Source: Gnetum montanum (taxonomy: Eukaryota > Streptophyta > Gnetopsida > Gnetales > Gnetaceae). From it: a DNA stretch of 40,478 bases. Made by a program: the position numbers and the translations under genes. The DNA lies in NCBI GenBank assembly GCA_015680685.1, contig MNCI01008056.1, forward strand, positions 1 to 40,478. Reading direction: 5' to 3'. Under the pieces are notes generated by a model, which did not search any database, had not been told where the DNA came from, and saw nothing but the letters and a program-made list of their open reading frames with translations. Position 1 is the first letter of the stretch; each line of letters starts with the position of its first letter. Below, piece by piece: positions 1-8,871 of the stretch.

Positions 1-331
1 TCATCCTGGTGAAAAACAAATGTGAAGTTAGGATAGTATAGATCAACGTGAGCATAGGAAATTCTAGTTTACATTGATGCACTCCAATCTTCATGATGCA
101 AGTGGAGATTTTTCCTTGTCATGATTTTCATGAGCATAGGATAATCCTTGTCATGATTTTCATTAAATTCAGTAGCAAGTGGAGATTTTTCCTTAGTTGT
201 AGAAACCATATTAAATGTTTGATGCTTGAGTGTGTACTTTTGAGAAAATTATTTTAAGTGTGAAATATTTGCTTGATACTACATGATATAACAAACTTTA
301 AAAAATAAACTAACTAGCAAATATTGATACA
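1..331 (-). mobile_element. Leader region of a minus-strand LTR element running off the left edge
   Basis: This stretch lies on the internal side of the primer-binding site at 332-349, so it should be the untranslated leader of a minus-strand retrotransposon. No open frame or recognisable gag domain was found in it. A short segment around 'ccttgtcatgattttcat' occurs twice within the first 170 bases. The assignment rests on the neighbouring primer site and LTR, not on its own content. Confidence 0.45.
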
Positions 332-349
332 TCCCCAGTAACGCTGCCA
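332..349 (-). other. Primer-binding site, tRNA-Asp-like
   Basis: Read on the minus strand this is TGGCAGCGTTACTGGGGA. It matches 14 of 18 positions of the usual plant gypsy primer site for tRNA-Asp (TGGCGCCGTTGCCGGGGA). It is one base away from the LTR edge that begins TGATGA at 351, the same geometry as in the complete element at 31,332-40,082. Confidence 0.7.
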
Positions 350-1302
350 ATGATGAATGGTTCAGTGTTCCAACACTTAATCATACAAGTCACAAGTGTT
401 CGCATGCAACCTAATCAGAATCTATAGATGGATAATGTAAATATACTAGTAGTTGATGTCCTGTTCATGATCGTTATCTTCTCACATAGAGTTAGCAAAG
501 AGCAAGTTGTATGGTTTAACTCTTGGTGAGGTATATGATATGATGATGTTATTTGGCTCAAATTAAAACTAAGTACTGTCATGGTAAAAAGGATGATAAA
601 GTCTAAGTTTAAGTGTGATAGAAATATAAATCTACTCTAGCCTATGATGATAAGTATTGGTTCTTGGCTTGTTGTACATGTCCTGGGCTAATGTAACCAT
701 TACTAGGATTACCAAGGGAATTCACTACTAAGGGAATCAAGTGAAGTCACTATTGGGTTACCAAATACTTACATGTTCTGCTTGAAACCAGTTATACTTA
801 TACCTACTAAAGAACATTGGAAGAGTAAAGCACTTACAAAATATAAAAGACTTAATAAAAGTAAACATGCTAAAAAGTAATATTAAAATAAGTGAAATGC
901 TACTGATGTAAAGCCTACCTTAATAGACTCCAAAAGGACCCATTCTACAAGCCTTCTATGCAAAATTCAACTTAGAAGCAAGAACTAAATAATGAATTAG
1001 AGAAAATTCCCATTGAGAAAACTCTCAATATGTAGAGAATTACATAAAAGATGATAAGCCAAGCTCAACTCAAACCTCTCTCAAGGATCTTAGAGGCCAC
1101 ACATGTTCTCTTTCAATCCTTAATTGCTCACAATGGAACTAAAGCTCAAGCTAGGGCACTTACAAGAGATTCTCTTAACCTCTCTCAAGTGCTCTTCCTT
1201 GCCTCTCACTTAAACACTTCTTGCACAAGCCCTCTTCTTGCACAAGCTCTCAAGAGACTTATCAAATCTCTCTTTCTTACACTTTCTCAAGCCTTGGACT
1301 CT

Positions 1303-1319
1303 TATTTATAGCTTATTGG
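1303..1319 (-). promoter_or_regulatory. TATA and CCAAT boxes of the left LTR
   Basis: On the minus strand CCAAT is followed four bases later by GCTATAAATAAG, a good plant TATA box. It lies about 950 bases upstream of the primer-binding site, as expected for an LTR promoter with a long R-U5. Confidence 0.6.
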
Positions 1320-1380
1320 TGTGACCTTTCATCTTCCCTCCAATCTTCCATTCAATTTGATGTCCATTGAAATTCACATT

Positions 1381-1543
1381 AGATGTCTAAAGGAAACAAT
1401 AGGCATCTATCCTGAGTGTAGAGATTCCAAAGTAGACATCTTGGAGAAGACGTCTTGCAGTAGACATCTTGGCTTAGACATCTATGTGAAACAGTGGACA
1501 TCTAATATGTAGTATAGACATCTAACTATTAGTCTAGACATCT
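1381..1543 (-). repeat. Array of about nine AGATGTCT/AGACATCT motifs
   Basis: The octamer agacatct or a one-base variant recurs at about 1381 (inverted), 1401, 1434, 1448, 1462, 1476, 1496, 1516 and 1536. Several steps are 14 or 20 bases. The array sits immediately upstream of the LTR TATA box, so it is likely an enhancer-type repeat. The motif itself is one base from palindromic. Confidence 0.65.
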
Positions 1544-1787
1544 ATCCTACCAGGGCCAAAATTAAAAATGCTCGTTTTAAGGTCTAGAACCTCTGAACAC
1601 CTTCAAACAAGTTCCCATAGCCCCCGAAACCTCCTAGACTCATCAAAATAAATCTAAAACACTCCCAAACATGGCAAAACATCTTGGGATCATTATCAAA
1701 AGGTCAACACAAGAAGACATACACAAACAACATACAGACATACCCAAGATACATTGAGGATTACACAAGGGCTGGGTGATGTCCTCA

Positions 1788-2120
1788 TTAGCTATAATGG
1801 TGAAAACAATCTTGATCTTTATTGTTGATCATGAATTATGTCCAAGAATAATCCTTTCAAATAAAGACTCCATATAACTATTAATCACCACACTATGAAC
1901 ACTCACCCTAACTCTAAGTCTAAGTTACAAAAAAAAACTACAAAAATTTGGCTAAGTGTTGGCGAAGGTTATTGTTTCAATGTAATAGTGGGTTAGTATT
2001 TATAGGCATGACCATAGCATACTACATTGCAGCTACAATGACATATGCAAAGCTATGATATTGTAGGCTACATAATCACATGTTTTATTAGTTATATTCT
2101 TTTATAATTCTTCGAATACA
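1788..2120. other. No recognised feature
   Basis: AT-rich sequence between the left LTR and the SINE-like repeats. No open frame, repeat or protein similarity was seen. Confidence 0.4.
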
Positions 2121-2123
2121 TTG

Positions 2124-2146
2124 TCTTTGGGTGATGATCCTTTTTA
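2124..2146 (+). repeat. Isolated copy of the SINE-like tail
   Basis: CTTTGGGTGATGATCCTTTTTAT repeats the 3' tail of the SINE-like unit that ends at 2413, and it also ends the minus-strand unit near 2695. It is either the remnant of an earlier insertion or half of a duplication flanking the next unit. Confidence 0.45.
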
Positions 2147-2168
2147 TAATCTATAATTCTTCAATAAC

Positions 2169-2413
2169 AATGAGGTGTTAACCTAGTGGTATGGGTGTAG
2201 GCTTGGTAACCCTAGGTCATAGGTTCAATTCTAATAGGTGGCATCGAGTTATAAACTTCTATAAATCTTGGAGTGTACCTATGTTTCATTAATTTCAAGT
2301 TCTAACACCTTCCCCACCCCCACTCTAAAATTCTTTAATGCTCATCCACCAACCTCCTAGGACCCTACCTTAACAAGATGAGCATTGAGTCTCTAGGTAA
2401 TGATCTTTTTTAT
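2169..2413 (+). repeat. SINE-like element with tRNA-derived head
   Basis: A pol III-type A box (TAACCTAGTGG, 2179-2189) and B box (GGTTCAATTCT, 2222-2232) are spaced as in a tRNA gene. The body ends at GCTCATCCACCAACC...GATGAGCATTGAG...AATGATC plus a T-run. The final 70 bases closely match, in opposite orientation, the unit at 2695-2870. No clear target duplication was found. The family cannot be named from sequence alone. Confidence 0.6.
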
Positions 2414-2416
2414 NNN
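2414..2416. other. Three unresolved bases (N)
   Basis: The sequence reads nnn here, directly after the T-rich tail of a SINE-like unit. It may mark an assembly join or an unresolved homopolymer. Confidence 0.95.
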
Positions 2417-2694
2417 TTACCTTCAACTTACACATTCTTAGAAGTAATGAACTTTAATTTTCATTGGTTAAATCATTTGAATTTGTATGAACTGTATAAA
2501 TCAAATGTTTAAGGCTAATGGTATTAAAAAGGGTGTCAAATTCTGGTACAATGTTTTTTTAATGGGGTTTTTTTAACCAAACATAAGCTCAATCTATAGT
2601 GGCTAGGTCACAACAATAATTCATAATAAAAATTCTAAATACATGTTCTAACAACAAATGGAAAGCCTTCATAATGCTAGAGATATCAAACACC

Positions 2695-2878
2695 TATGAA
2701 TAAGGATCATCACCCAAAGGCTTAATGCTCATCTAGCTAAGATGAGGTCCTAGCAGGGTTGATAGATGAGCAAAAGCCTAACCTCTTTCAAGTGGGTCCA
2801 CTGAGGCTCAAACCTACATCTTACAACTTAAGAATCACCTTACCATCACTCCAAGTGATGGTTCCTTAATGCTATCCT
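2695..2878 (-). repeat. SINE-like element, minus strand
   Basis: On the minus strand an A-box-like region in ATCACTTGGAGTGATGGTAAGG is followed by a B box (GGTTTGAGCCT, 2812-2822) and then by the shared body and tail ending GGGTGATGATCC. The tail matches the plus-strand units ending at 2146 and 2413. Confidence 0.55.
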
Positions 2879-3012
2879 ACCAAGCAGGGTCTCGGAAGGG
2901 TTGGTAGATGAACGAAAGCCTAACCTCTTCAAGTGGCTACACCCAAGCTCAAACTCAAGTTTTTGACTTGAGAAACAAACACCTTATTATTACTCCAAAT
3001 GATAGTCTCTAT
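2879..3012 (-). repeat. Second, diverged SINE-like unit in tandem
   Basis: The segment repeats the layout of 2695-2878 in the same orientation: an A-box-like CATTTGGAGTAATAATAAGG, a B-box-like AGTTTGAGCTT (2945-2955), then CACTTGAAGAGGTTAGGC and CATCTACCAACCCT. It lacks the GATGATCC tail, so it looks like a tandem or nested partial copy. Confidence 0.5.
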
Positions 3013-3117
3013 CAAGCACCTATGAATAATAAAACCAAGTACAAAAGTTGATATTACTATATGAAAATTTATGTTTCCTTAAAATGTTTTTGATATTCTC
3101 TATTGAATATTAAATTT

Positions 3118-3262
3118 GCCATGTATTCTTGAACGTTTTTTTGTTTTTTGTTTTTTTGTTTGGCTTATTATCAATGTTATTTTTGATATCACACATGCCA
3201 TGTACTCTTGAACGTTCTTTGTTTTCTTTCTTGTTATCAATATTATTTTTTGTATCACAATA
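3118..3262. repeat. Imperfect tandem duplication, unit about 75 bp
   Basis: The unit 'gccatgtaytcttgaacgtt' ... 'ttatcaatrttattttt' ... 'tatcaca' occurs at about 3118-3194 and again at 3196-3260. The copies differ mainly in the length of the T/G-rich tract in the middle. No coding potential was seen. Confidence 0.7.
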
Positions 3263-4290
3263 AAATTAGTATAGCAAACATTGGTTTAGAATGCATAGCC
3301 CATAAGTTTTTCTAAAGAGCATTGTTTGGCCATCGGTAACATTGATGTGGAAGCACAACCCATAAGTTAGGCAGCGCTGTTTCCTCAGGAATTTTCGCGG
3401 CTGATACCCATGGGTGAAGCTTCATTATGCAATGTTTCTAAAATATCAAATTTCTATTTTAAATCAGGGAAAATTTATTATTATTTCCCACAAAAGGTTC
3501 CAAAAAAGAAGTGTCATAAAGAGCAATCACCATATGATTAATAGCAATATTATTTATTGTTGAAGTCGGTGATCCCTAGGGAAACCAATATTTGAAAGAA
3601 GTTGCATGCTAAGATGTACAAGCGAATTTATTACATGACATTGTATCGTCGAAACCTGTAGGTTCACTGTAACTGAAATTTTCGATAAGGCTTAGAATAA
3701 AAAACGCATTTTAGAATAATTTCAAAAACATTCCAGAGTTCTTCCTGTCGAAACAAGGAAATACCCCTATCCTTGTTTTCAAACGGGCAATGAACACTAC
3801 TTTGATAACAAAGCCTTTTTTTCCCTCTGGAAAATGAGGAAAAACCAGGATTCCAACATGCAATACTGAGGTACAAACAAAAGAATTCTTTTGTGGTCTG
3901 ATTCACAAGGCAAATTGCTCAATTTATGATCCGATTCAAAAAGTAGCTCAATTTAGTTGAATTTTGCAGCTTCACATTCGATTAAGGTTTGGAGACGGTT
4001 TCATTCTTTTGTTGAAAAATTTTTAACAACATTTCTCCCGAGATGTGCATTGGTCATTTGGTAATGGTTAATTGGGGGTCTTATAATTATCGAGATCACC
4101 TGAACTCTCAAAATCAGAGAGCTGTTTACTGTTGCTCATACAGTTCTAGCTGCTTCAGCTGTGTTACTTCCCGTACTGCTGCTCTTTCGTTTGGATACTT
4201 TTAAAAGTTATATTTTCTATCTGGAATATGTATTCCTTGAATGACTTGTAATTCTTGCTATTTAAAAGGAATTTCAGTTTTTGAAGGTTT
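3263..4290. other. No recognised feature
   Basis: About 1 kb downstream of the quinone-reductase locus. A minus-strand frame at 3664-3906 (80 codons) has no recognisable domain, and its composition does not suggest coding. Nothing else stands out. Confidence 0.35.
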
Positions 4291-4295
4291 TGTAG

Positions 4296-4353
4296 GGTGC
4301 CCCTCCAAAACCATCAATGAGTTTTATGGTGCGCCTCCAAAACCATCAGTGAG
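4296..4353. repeat. Short tandem duplication, 26 of 32 bp
   Basis: GGTGC[C/G]CCTCCAAAACCATCA[A/G]TGAG occurs at 4296-4321 and 4328-4353, two substitutions apart. It lies just beyond the 3' end of the quinone-reductase locus. Confidence 0.85.
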
Positions 4354-4617
4354 CAAATCAATGTTGCTGGTTCAAATATCAATTTATTAGCAGGAAAAAA
4401 ACATGCGATTCAATATACCAATTAATCCCTGAAATTTTATATTCTGTAAACAATGGAACAACAATCGAAGTCAAACAACCTTCTGATCACCATACATCAA
4501 AAAGAATTTTGAGAAATGAACCCTGCATTCAAACCCTAGAGAAGACGATACAAGATGAAAGAACAAAATTATAAAATAAAATTCCAACTACTGTAGCAGA
4601 AAACTTTTCCTATAACA

Positions 4618-4849
4618 CTAGGCACTGCCTTTCAACTTCTTTGCAATGTTAGCAATGTGTTTGCCTTGGTGAAAAGCTTGCTCCAATTCCAATTTGCTTG
4701 GCTGACGGGTACCATCACCAGCATAAGTTCCAGCACCATATGGACTCCCACCCTTAACTTGTTCCATCTCGAACATTCCAGCGCCAAAAGTAGAGCCAAC
4801 TGGAACATAGATCATTCCATGGTGAACTAACTGTGTAATGGCTGTCAGT
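4618..4849 (-). pseudogene. FQR1-like: Quinone reductase last exon
   Basis: The acceptor is TTTCCTCTAG before 4849 and the stop TAG is at 4618-4620. The exon encodes [18 protein letters not shown] through [19 protein letters not shown] to AKKLKGSA. The split proline codon across the intron keeps the frame with the middle exon. No damage is visible in it. Confidence 0.9.
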
Positions 4850-5387
4850 CTAGAGGAAATTTGAGAGAGAAAAACAAACGCAAATTTAGAACTGCCTCCA
4901 TATTGGGGAAAGATACGCGCAGCACAAATTTAGAAGCAAATAGAACATCTATTAGCACTATCCTGCATAGCATGAATATGCCATCAATCGTGGTCCATAT
5001 CATTTTAAAAGTTGTTTCTTGATTTCAATCTATAATTAAGAATGTTTTCTGGAATCCAGACTACTATACAGATACATTCAAAGTAACTTCTCTATTCTTG
5101 CTTATAGTTTTTTTTTTTTTCAAAACTCAAAAAGTCTTGTTCTCAATATGGATTTTGGTATTTGTTTTATCACAAGATCCTCTGAGCTGTTTCTAATTTC
5201 TTGGCCAAGTAACCAAACTTCAGAAAACATGTTGGAGCTGATAAATTTATTTAACATATATGTTCTTAAAATAAAAAAACAGAAACAAAAATGGTCTGAC
5301 AATGGGGCAAAAGTGGGCATGAAGCCTAACATAATTCAAATAAACTAAAATCAAACTTAATAAACAAGTAAAAAAAAAAAAACTCAC

Positions 5388-5650
5388 GGAATAGTTTCTT
5401 GACCACCACCCTGAGATCCCGTACTGTAAAATATCCCAGCTGGTTTGCCTGCTAATTGCTGGGTACGCCATAAACCACCAGTGGCATCCAGAAAGGCTTT
5501 AAATTGAGCTGCCATCATACCAAACCTTGTTGGGAAGCCAAATATGAGAGCATCAGCATCGGCAAGCTGCTGGGGTTGTATGACTGGTGCATCAGACTTT
5601 GGTGGAGCATTCATTTTGAGCAACACCTCTTCTAGAAGTGTTTCTGGAAC
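5388..5650 (-). pseudogene. FQR1-like: Quinone reductase middle exon
   Basis: The acceptor is TTTGCAG before 5650 and the donor is GTGAGT after 5388. The 263 bases are open and well conserved, from [10 protein letters not shown] through [20 protein letters not shown] and [21 protein letters not shown]. This exon shows no damage, so decay of the locus is recent or confined to the 5' part. Confidence 0.9.
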
Positions 5651-6284
5651 CTGCAAATACAGGATCTGTCTTTAAGAAAAATATGTTACTATGCTAAAAA
5701 TTATTTACAATAATCTGCCCAATTATTAGCTGTGAAACAACCCACAGCATAAGGTTACCCTCATTTTTATACATATGAAGTAAGTTACATAGGTAACTTA
5801 TAAAGAATGCTGCATAAGTCACCCATATATATAGGTTAACTATACCAGCTACCCACTATCATTTGATTTTATTATGTAGTCCCATTTGTCCCATGAAATA
5901 CCCAGGCATAAACATGCATGTGGTATCATTCGTATGTTTACAGACCAAACAAAAGGTTAATAAGTCATTCTACGTTTAACCATGAGAGAGAGCAAACTTT
6001 TTACTTCCTCTGTCTTCATCCAGCAACTTATATCAAAAAAGCAAGGAAGACAGCTGATTGCAAGAATCAAAACATAAAAGACAATATTGCACTTCTCATT
6101 TGCAAGCAAAAGCACAAACTCAAGAAATTGGAGCTGCATGCTCAAGGCAACAAATCATATGTTTTAATATGTAAGGCAACATACCATCTGTTTCTTTGTC
6201 TAGCTTATGAATGCAACATTTTAATGCCCAGAGCTCATTTAACTGTATTAAATATAACTTGACAAACAAGGTCAGAACAAGAAC

Positions 6285-6369
6285 CTGCCACAGTGTAGCT
6301 TCTACTCCTTCCACTGAATCTGCACCCTTTTTTATCTCTTCCGCGAAGTGCCCCTACATGGAATAGTAC
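6285..6369 (-). pseudogene. FQR1-like: Quinone reductase exon with in-frame TAG
   Basis: The acceptor is GATTCAG before 6369 and the donor is GTTCTT after 6285. The frame, entered one base in, gives YYSM, stop, GHFAEEIKKGADSVEGVEATLWQ. The residues between GH and AEEI are one instead of the usual four. It joins in phase to the next exon at Val-Pro-Glu-Thr, the intron position usual for this gene. Confidence 0.8.
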
Positions 6370-7050
6370 CTGAATCCATTGAAAAGAAAAGTATTGAAAG
6401 CATTGACAATTAAATAAGATACAAATAAGCCAAATAGTAGAATTAACTACCACTAAATTAAATGCACGCTTGCTTAAATTAAATTAATTTATACATGAAG
6501 AAAAAGATATGTTGCTAGATTAGCCCTGCAACACAAAATGTTGTACCTGAAAGTCACAAATCCTAACTCCTGAACTACAACCAATAGAGTTGAGTCATCC
6601 TCTTTATCAGTTAAAACGTCCCAGCATTACCGAGTAACTAGAATGTCTAGCATTTTACCCTGAGCATGTGATAGACATTCCGCAACTAAATATTATTAAA
6701 GATTGTGGATTTGAATGACCAATAAATTAAATCTGTTTATTAAATGATATACGATGAGATCTACTTTTTGCAGGTGAACTTCCAGAATGAAATATTAATG
6801 AAATTCTCCACGCTTTTTCCTTTAAAACGAACTTGAAAATTCGGGAAGAAATTTGGGTGCAGCTATTCAACATAATCCGAGGATTCGCACTCAGCAAATT
6901 GCAATGCCGCCCTGGAATCTTTTATTGTTTCGTCGAACAATCATGCGTTGACATCTCTTAAATTTATGTCCATATTTTCACACAAACTGAATCATAACAC
7001 ATCTGAAATTTAGAATCCAACCAGATGCCTAGTTCTTGATTTCTTTGATT
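6370..7050. other. No recognised feature; the missing first exon should lie here
   Basis: The first exon of the quinone reductase (start codon plus about eight residues, then GT donor) was looked for on the minus strand and not recognised. No repeats or other coding similarity were seen. Confidence 0.35.
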
Positions 7051-7130
7051 CCTTCAAAAAATAACGAATGTATTAACATAAACTCTAAATCCTTCAAAAA
7101 ATAACGAATGTATTAACATAAACTCTAAAT
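7051..7130. repeat. Perfect 40-bp tandem duplication
   Basis: The 40 bases at 7051-7090 (starting ccttcaaaaaataacgaatg) are repeated without change at 7091-7130. The lack of any difference, in a region where everything else is decayed, points to a recent event or an assembly artefact. Confidence 0.95.
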
Positions 7131-7400
7131 CCCAAAAGAAGCTTCGACCTTTGAAGAGGCATGTCTACAGAAATCCTAAAACACAGAATCACACTTCAAC
7201 GACCCGAAACGGCATGTCTGCGGGATATCAGAGGTGCTCTGCAAAAAGGGCCGCTCAAGATCCCAGAAATTGTGCCCGTTCAGGCATTAACTAAGGCAAA
7301 TACACGGGGAATGAAATCGGGTACTCAATCATGGAAAGAGAGAAAGAGAAATTTATAACCATCGACAAAGTAATTCCGCAAAGAATACGATCCTGGACCA

Positions 7401-8871
7401 AATGTTTCAACATAATTGAAAGTACTCAATCTGTTTAACAATTCATTGTCAGGAGTCATTCCACCTCAACTGGGTAGGCTTCCTAAGCTTCAAGGACTTT
7501 ACCTTGGCACCAACGCCTTGCACGGACTCATTCCTCCACAACTGACCAATTTGTGTTCGCTGCAGTATCTTTACCTTGCCAACAATTCTCTTGACGGCAC
7601 CATTCCTCATTCTCTTAGAAGGCTCAGTAGGCTCAAGATTTTGTACCTTTTCAACAATTCTTTAACAGGTTCAATTCCAGAGTCAATTGGTTAACTCAGA
7701 GAACTGACACAGCTTTTTCTTTATGAAAACCGTCTCACAGGTACTATCCCAATTTCATTGGGTCAGCTGGCTTTTCTTGAAAAGCTTGATCTCAGTGAAA
7801 ATAATCTGCAAGGCAGTATTCCCCATCAATTGGCAAATCTCTCTTCCCTTGAATACCTTGATCTCGGCACCAATTCTCTTCGAGGCACCATTCCTTGCTG
7901 TCTCATGAATTGCACTTCTCTCACGGAGTTATATTTATATTTCAATCACCTTGAAGGAACAGTGCAGCGTCCATAGGAAGATTGCACAACTTGCAAGTGC
8001 TCCGTCTTGCTGTGAACTTTTTCAGGGGAAGCATTCCAAAGTCCATAGCCAACCTTACTTCATTGACAGTTACGAATCTGAATTTTAACAGGATGCAAGG
8101 TACTCTCCCTCCCTGGATCTCTACCTTCCCAGACTTAAAATCTCTGTATTTATCAGTCAATCGATTCTATGGAGCAATACCAGACTCATGGATGAACACA
8201 TTGTCTTTTACTGGGTTAGGAATTGGCAACAACTCATCGTCTCTTATCGGGTTAGGAATTGGCAACAACTCTTTGCAAGGAACCCTTCCTTCTCAGCTGC
8301 GATGGCTTCACTTGGGTGTGAGGGAACTAACTATGATCAATCCATTCCCTTTTTAAAAGCCCTCTTCAGTTGTAGGCGGTTGAGGTACTTAGGTGGGGCA
8401 TACATTAATCTTACCTTCAAACATTGGTTCTCATTGGCCAAAGCTTGAGATACTTTCTTTAGGTAGCAATATCATCTATGGCAGAGTTCCCCACAGCATT
8501 GCAAACCTGTCATCACTTTATGAACTGAACTTAAGTTGGGGACAAATCTTTTAGATGGCAACATCCCTTCAAAGATGGGGAACATGACTTCTATTCAATA
8601 TATTGACCTTAGTCACAACAAATTGCAAGGCAACATTCCATGTCAAATGGTTTGTGCAAGCAACACTCTTGCTTACCTTTATCTCCAACACAATAATCTA
8701 TTGGGCGCCATTTCTTCCAGCATAGGTGAGTTGGCAAATCTACGTAACCTAAGCCTAAGTATGAACTCATTTTCTGGGAAAATCCCTACAGATGTCCACA
8801 AATCTTGTTCTTTGTCTAGAAGTCATGAAAATTTTAATGGCAACAAGTATTTCCTCTGGTGGCTTATATAA
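7401..8871 (+). pseudogene. LRR receptor-like protein fragment (ectodomain only), broken
   Basis: About 16 plant-type 24-residue repeats (LxxLxLxxNxLxGxIPxxLxxLxx) can be followed in several frames: 7416-7976, 7970-8356, 8402-8553 and about 8530-8871. Such arrays form the outside domain of LRR receptor kinases and receptor-like proteins. Damage is clear: TAA at 7692-7694 where Asn is usual, a frameshift near 7965-7975, another between about 8355 and 8400, and a third near 8530. There is no start codon, signal peptide, N-terminal cap, membrane segment or kinase domain. The first repeat is entered in the middle of an open frame without ATG. The kinase may once have followed beyond 8.9 kb but is not there now. 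Receptor kinase and receptor-like protein cannot be told apart. Confidence 0.85.
8213..8271 (+). repeat. 36-bp duplication inside the LRR array
   Basis: GGGTTAGGAATTGGCAACAA followed by CTC begins at 8213 and again at 8249, a 36-base period that duplicates 12 residues (GLGIGNNS...). It breaks the 24-residue spacing of the repeats, so it probably arose after function was lost. Confidence 0.85.

Larger units (their letters stand above)
351..1787 (-). mobile_element. 5' LTR of a minus-strand gypsy-like element (outer edge uncertain)
   Basis: The LTR begins TGATGA next to a tRNA-Asp-like primer site. In minus orientation it has a CCAAT box (1315-1319), a TATA box TATAAATA (1303-1310) and an upstream array of AGATGTCT-type motifs (1381-1543). 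That order fits a U3 promoter. The far edge is not fixed: CTCATCA near 1643 and GATGTCCTCA at 1787 both resemble the family's terminal sequence. No second LTR lies in the window, so neither length nor target duplication can be checked. ORFs called inside it (1051-1311, 1321-1512) show no protein similarity and run against the element. Confidence 0.6.
4618..6369 (-). pseudogene. FQR1-like: WrbA/FQR1-type NAD(P)H:quinone oxidoreductase, probable pseudogene
   Basis: The family consists of cytosolic or membrane-associated flavodoxin-fold enzymes that bind FMN and reduce quinones by two electrons, limiting semiquinone formation. Three exons are visible on the minus strand: 6285-6369, 5388-5650 and 4618-4849. 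They join in the order expected for plant FQR1 and cover all but the first 8-9 residues of a protein of about 200 residues. Landmarks include YYSM-GH (FMN phosphate loop), the [23 protein letters not shown] block, the GSQGGGQET loop and [13 protein letters not shown] near the end. The first visible exon has TAG (6354-6356) in place of the loop tyrosine and is three residues short after GH. No start exon was found up to 7.4 kb. Introns are kept, so this is not a processed copy. A base error at the TAG would leave only the short deletion. Confidence 0.8.

Noticed and set aside
3664-3906. 80-codon minus-strand ORF downstream of the quinone reductase
   Set aside because: No recognisable domain, and codon use is not distinguishable from surrounding sequence.
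7161-7358. 65-codon plus-strand ORF as a first exon of the LRR gene
   Set aside because: No signal peptide, LRR cap or splice donor was seen, and the sequence between it and the first repeat is not coding-like.
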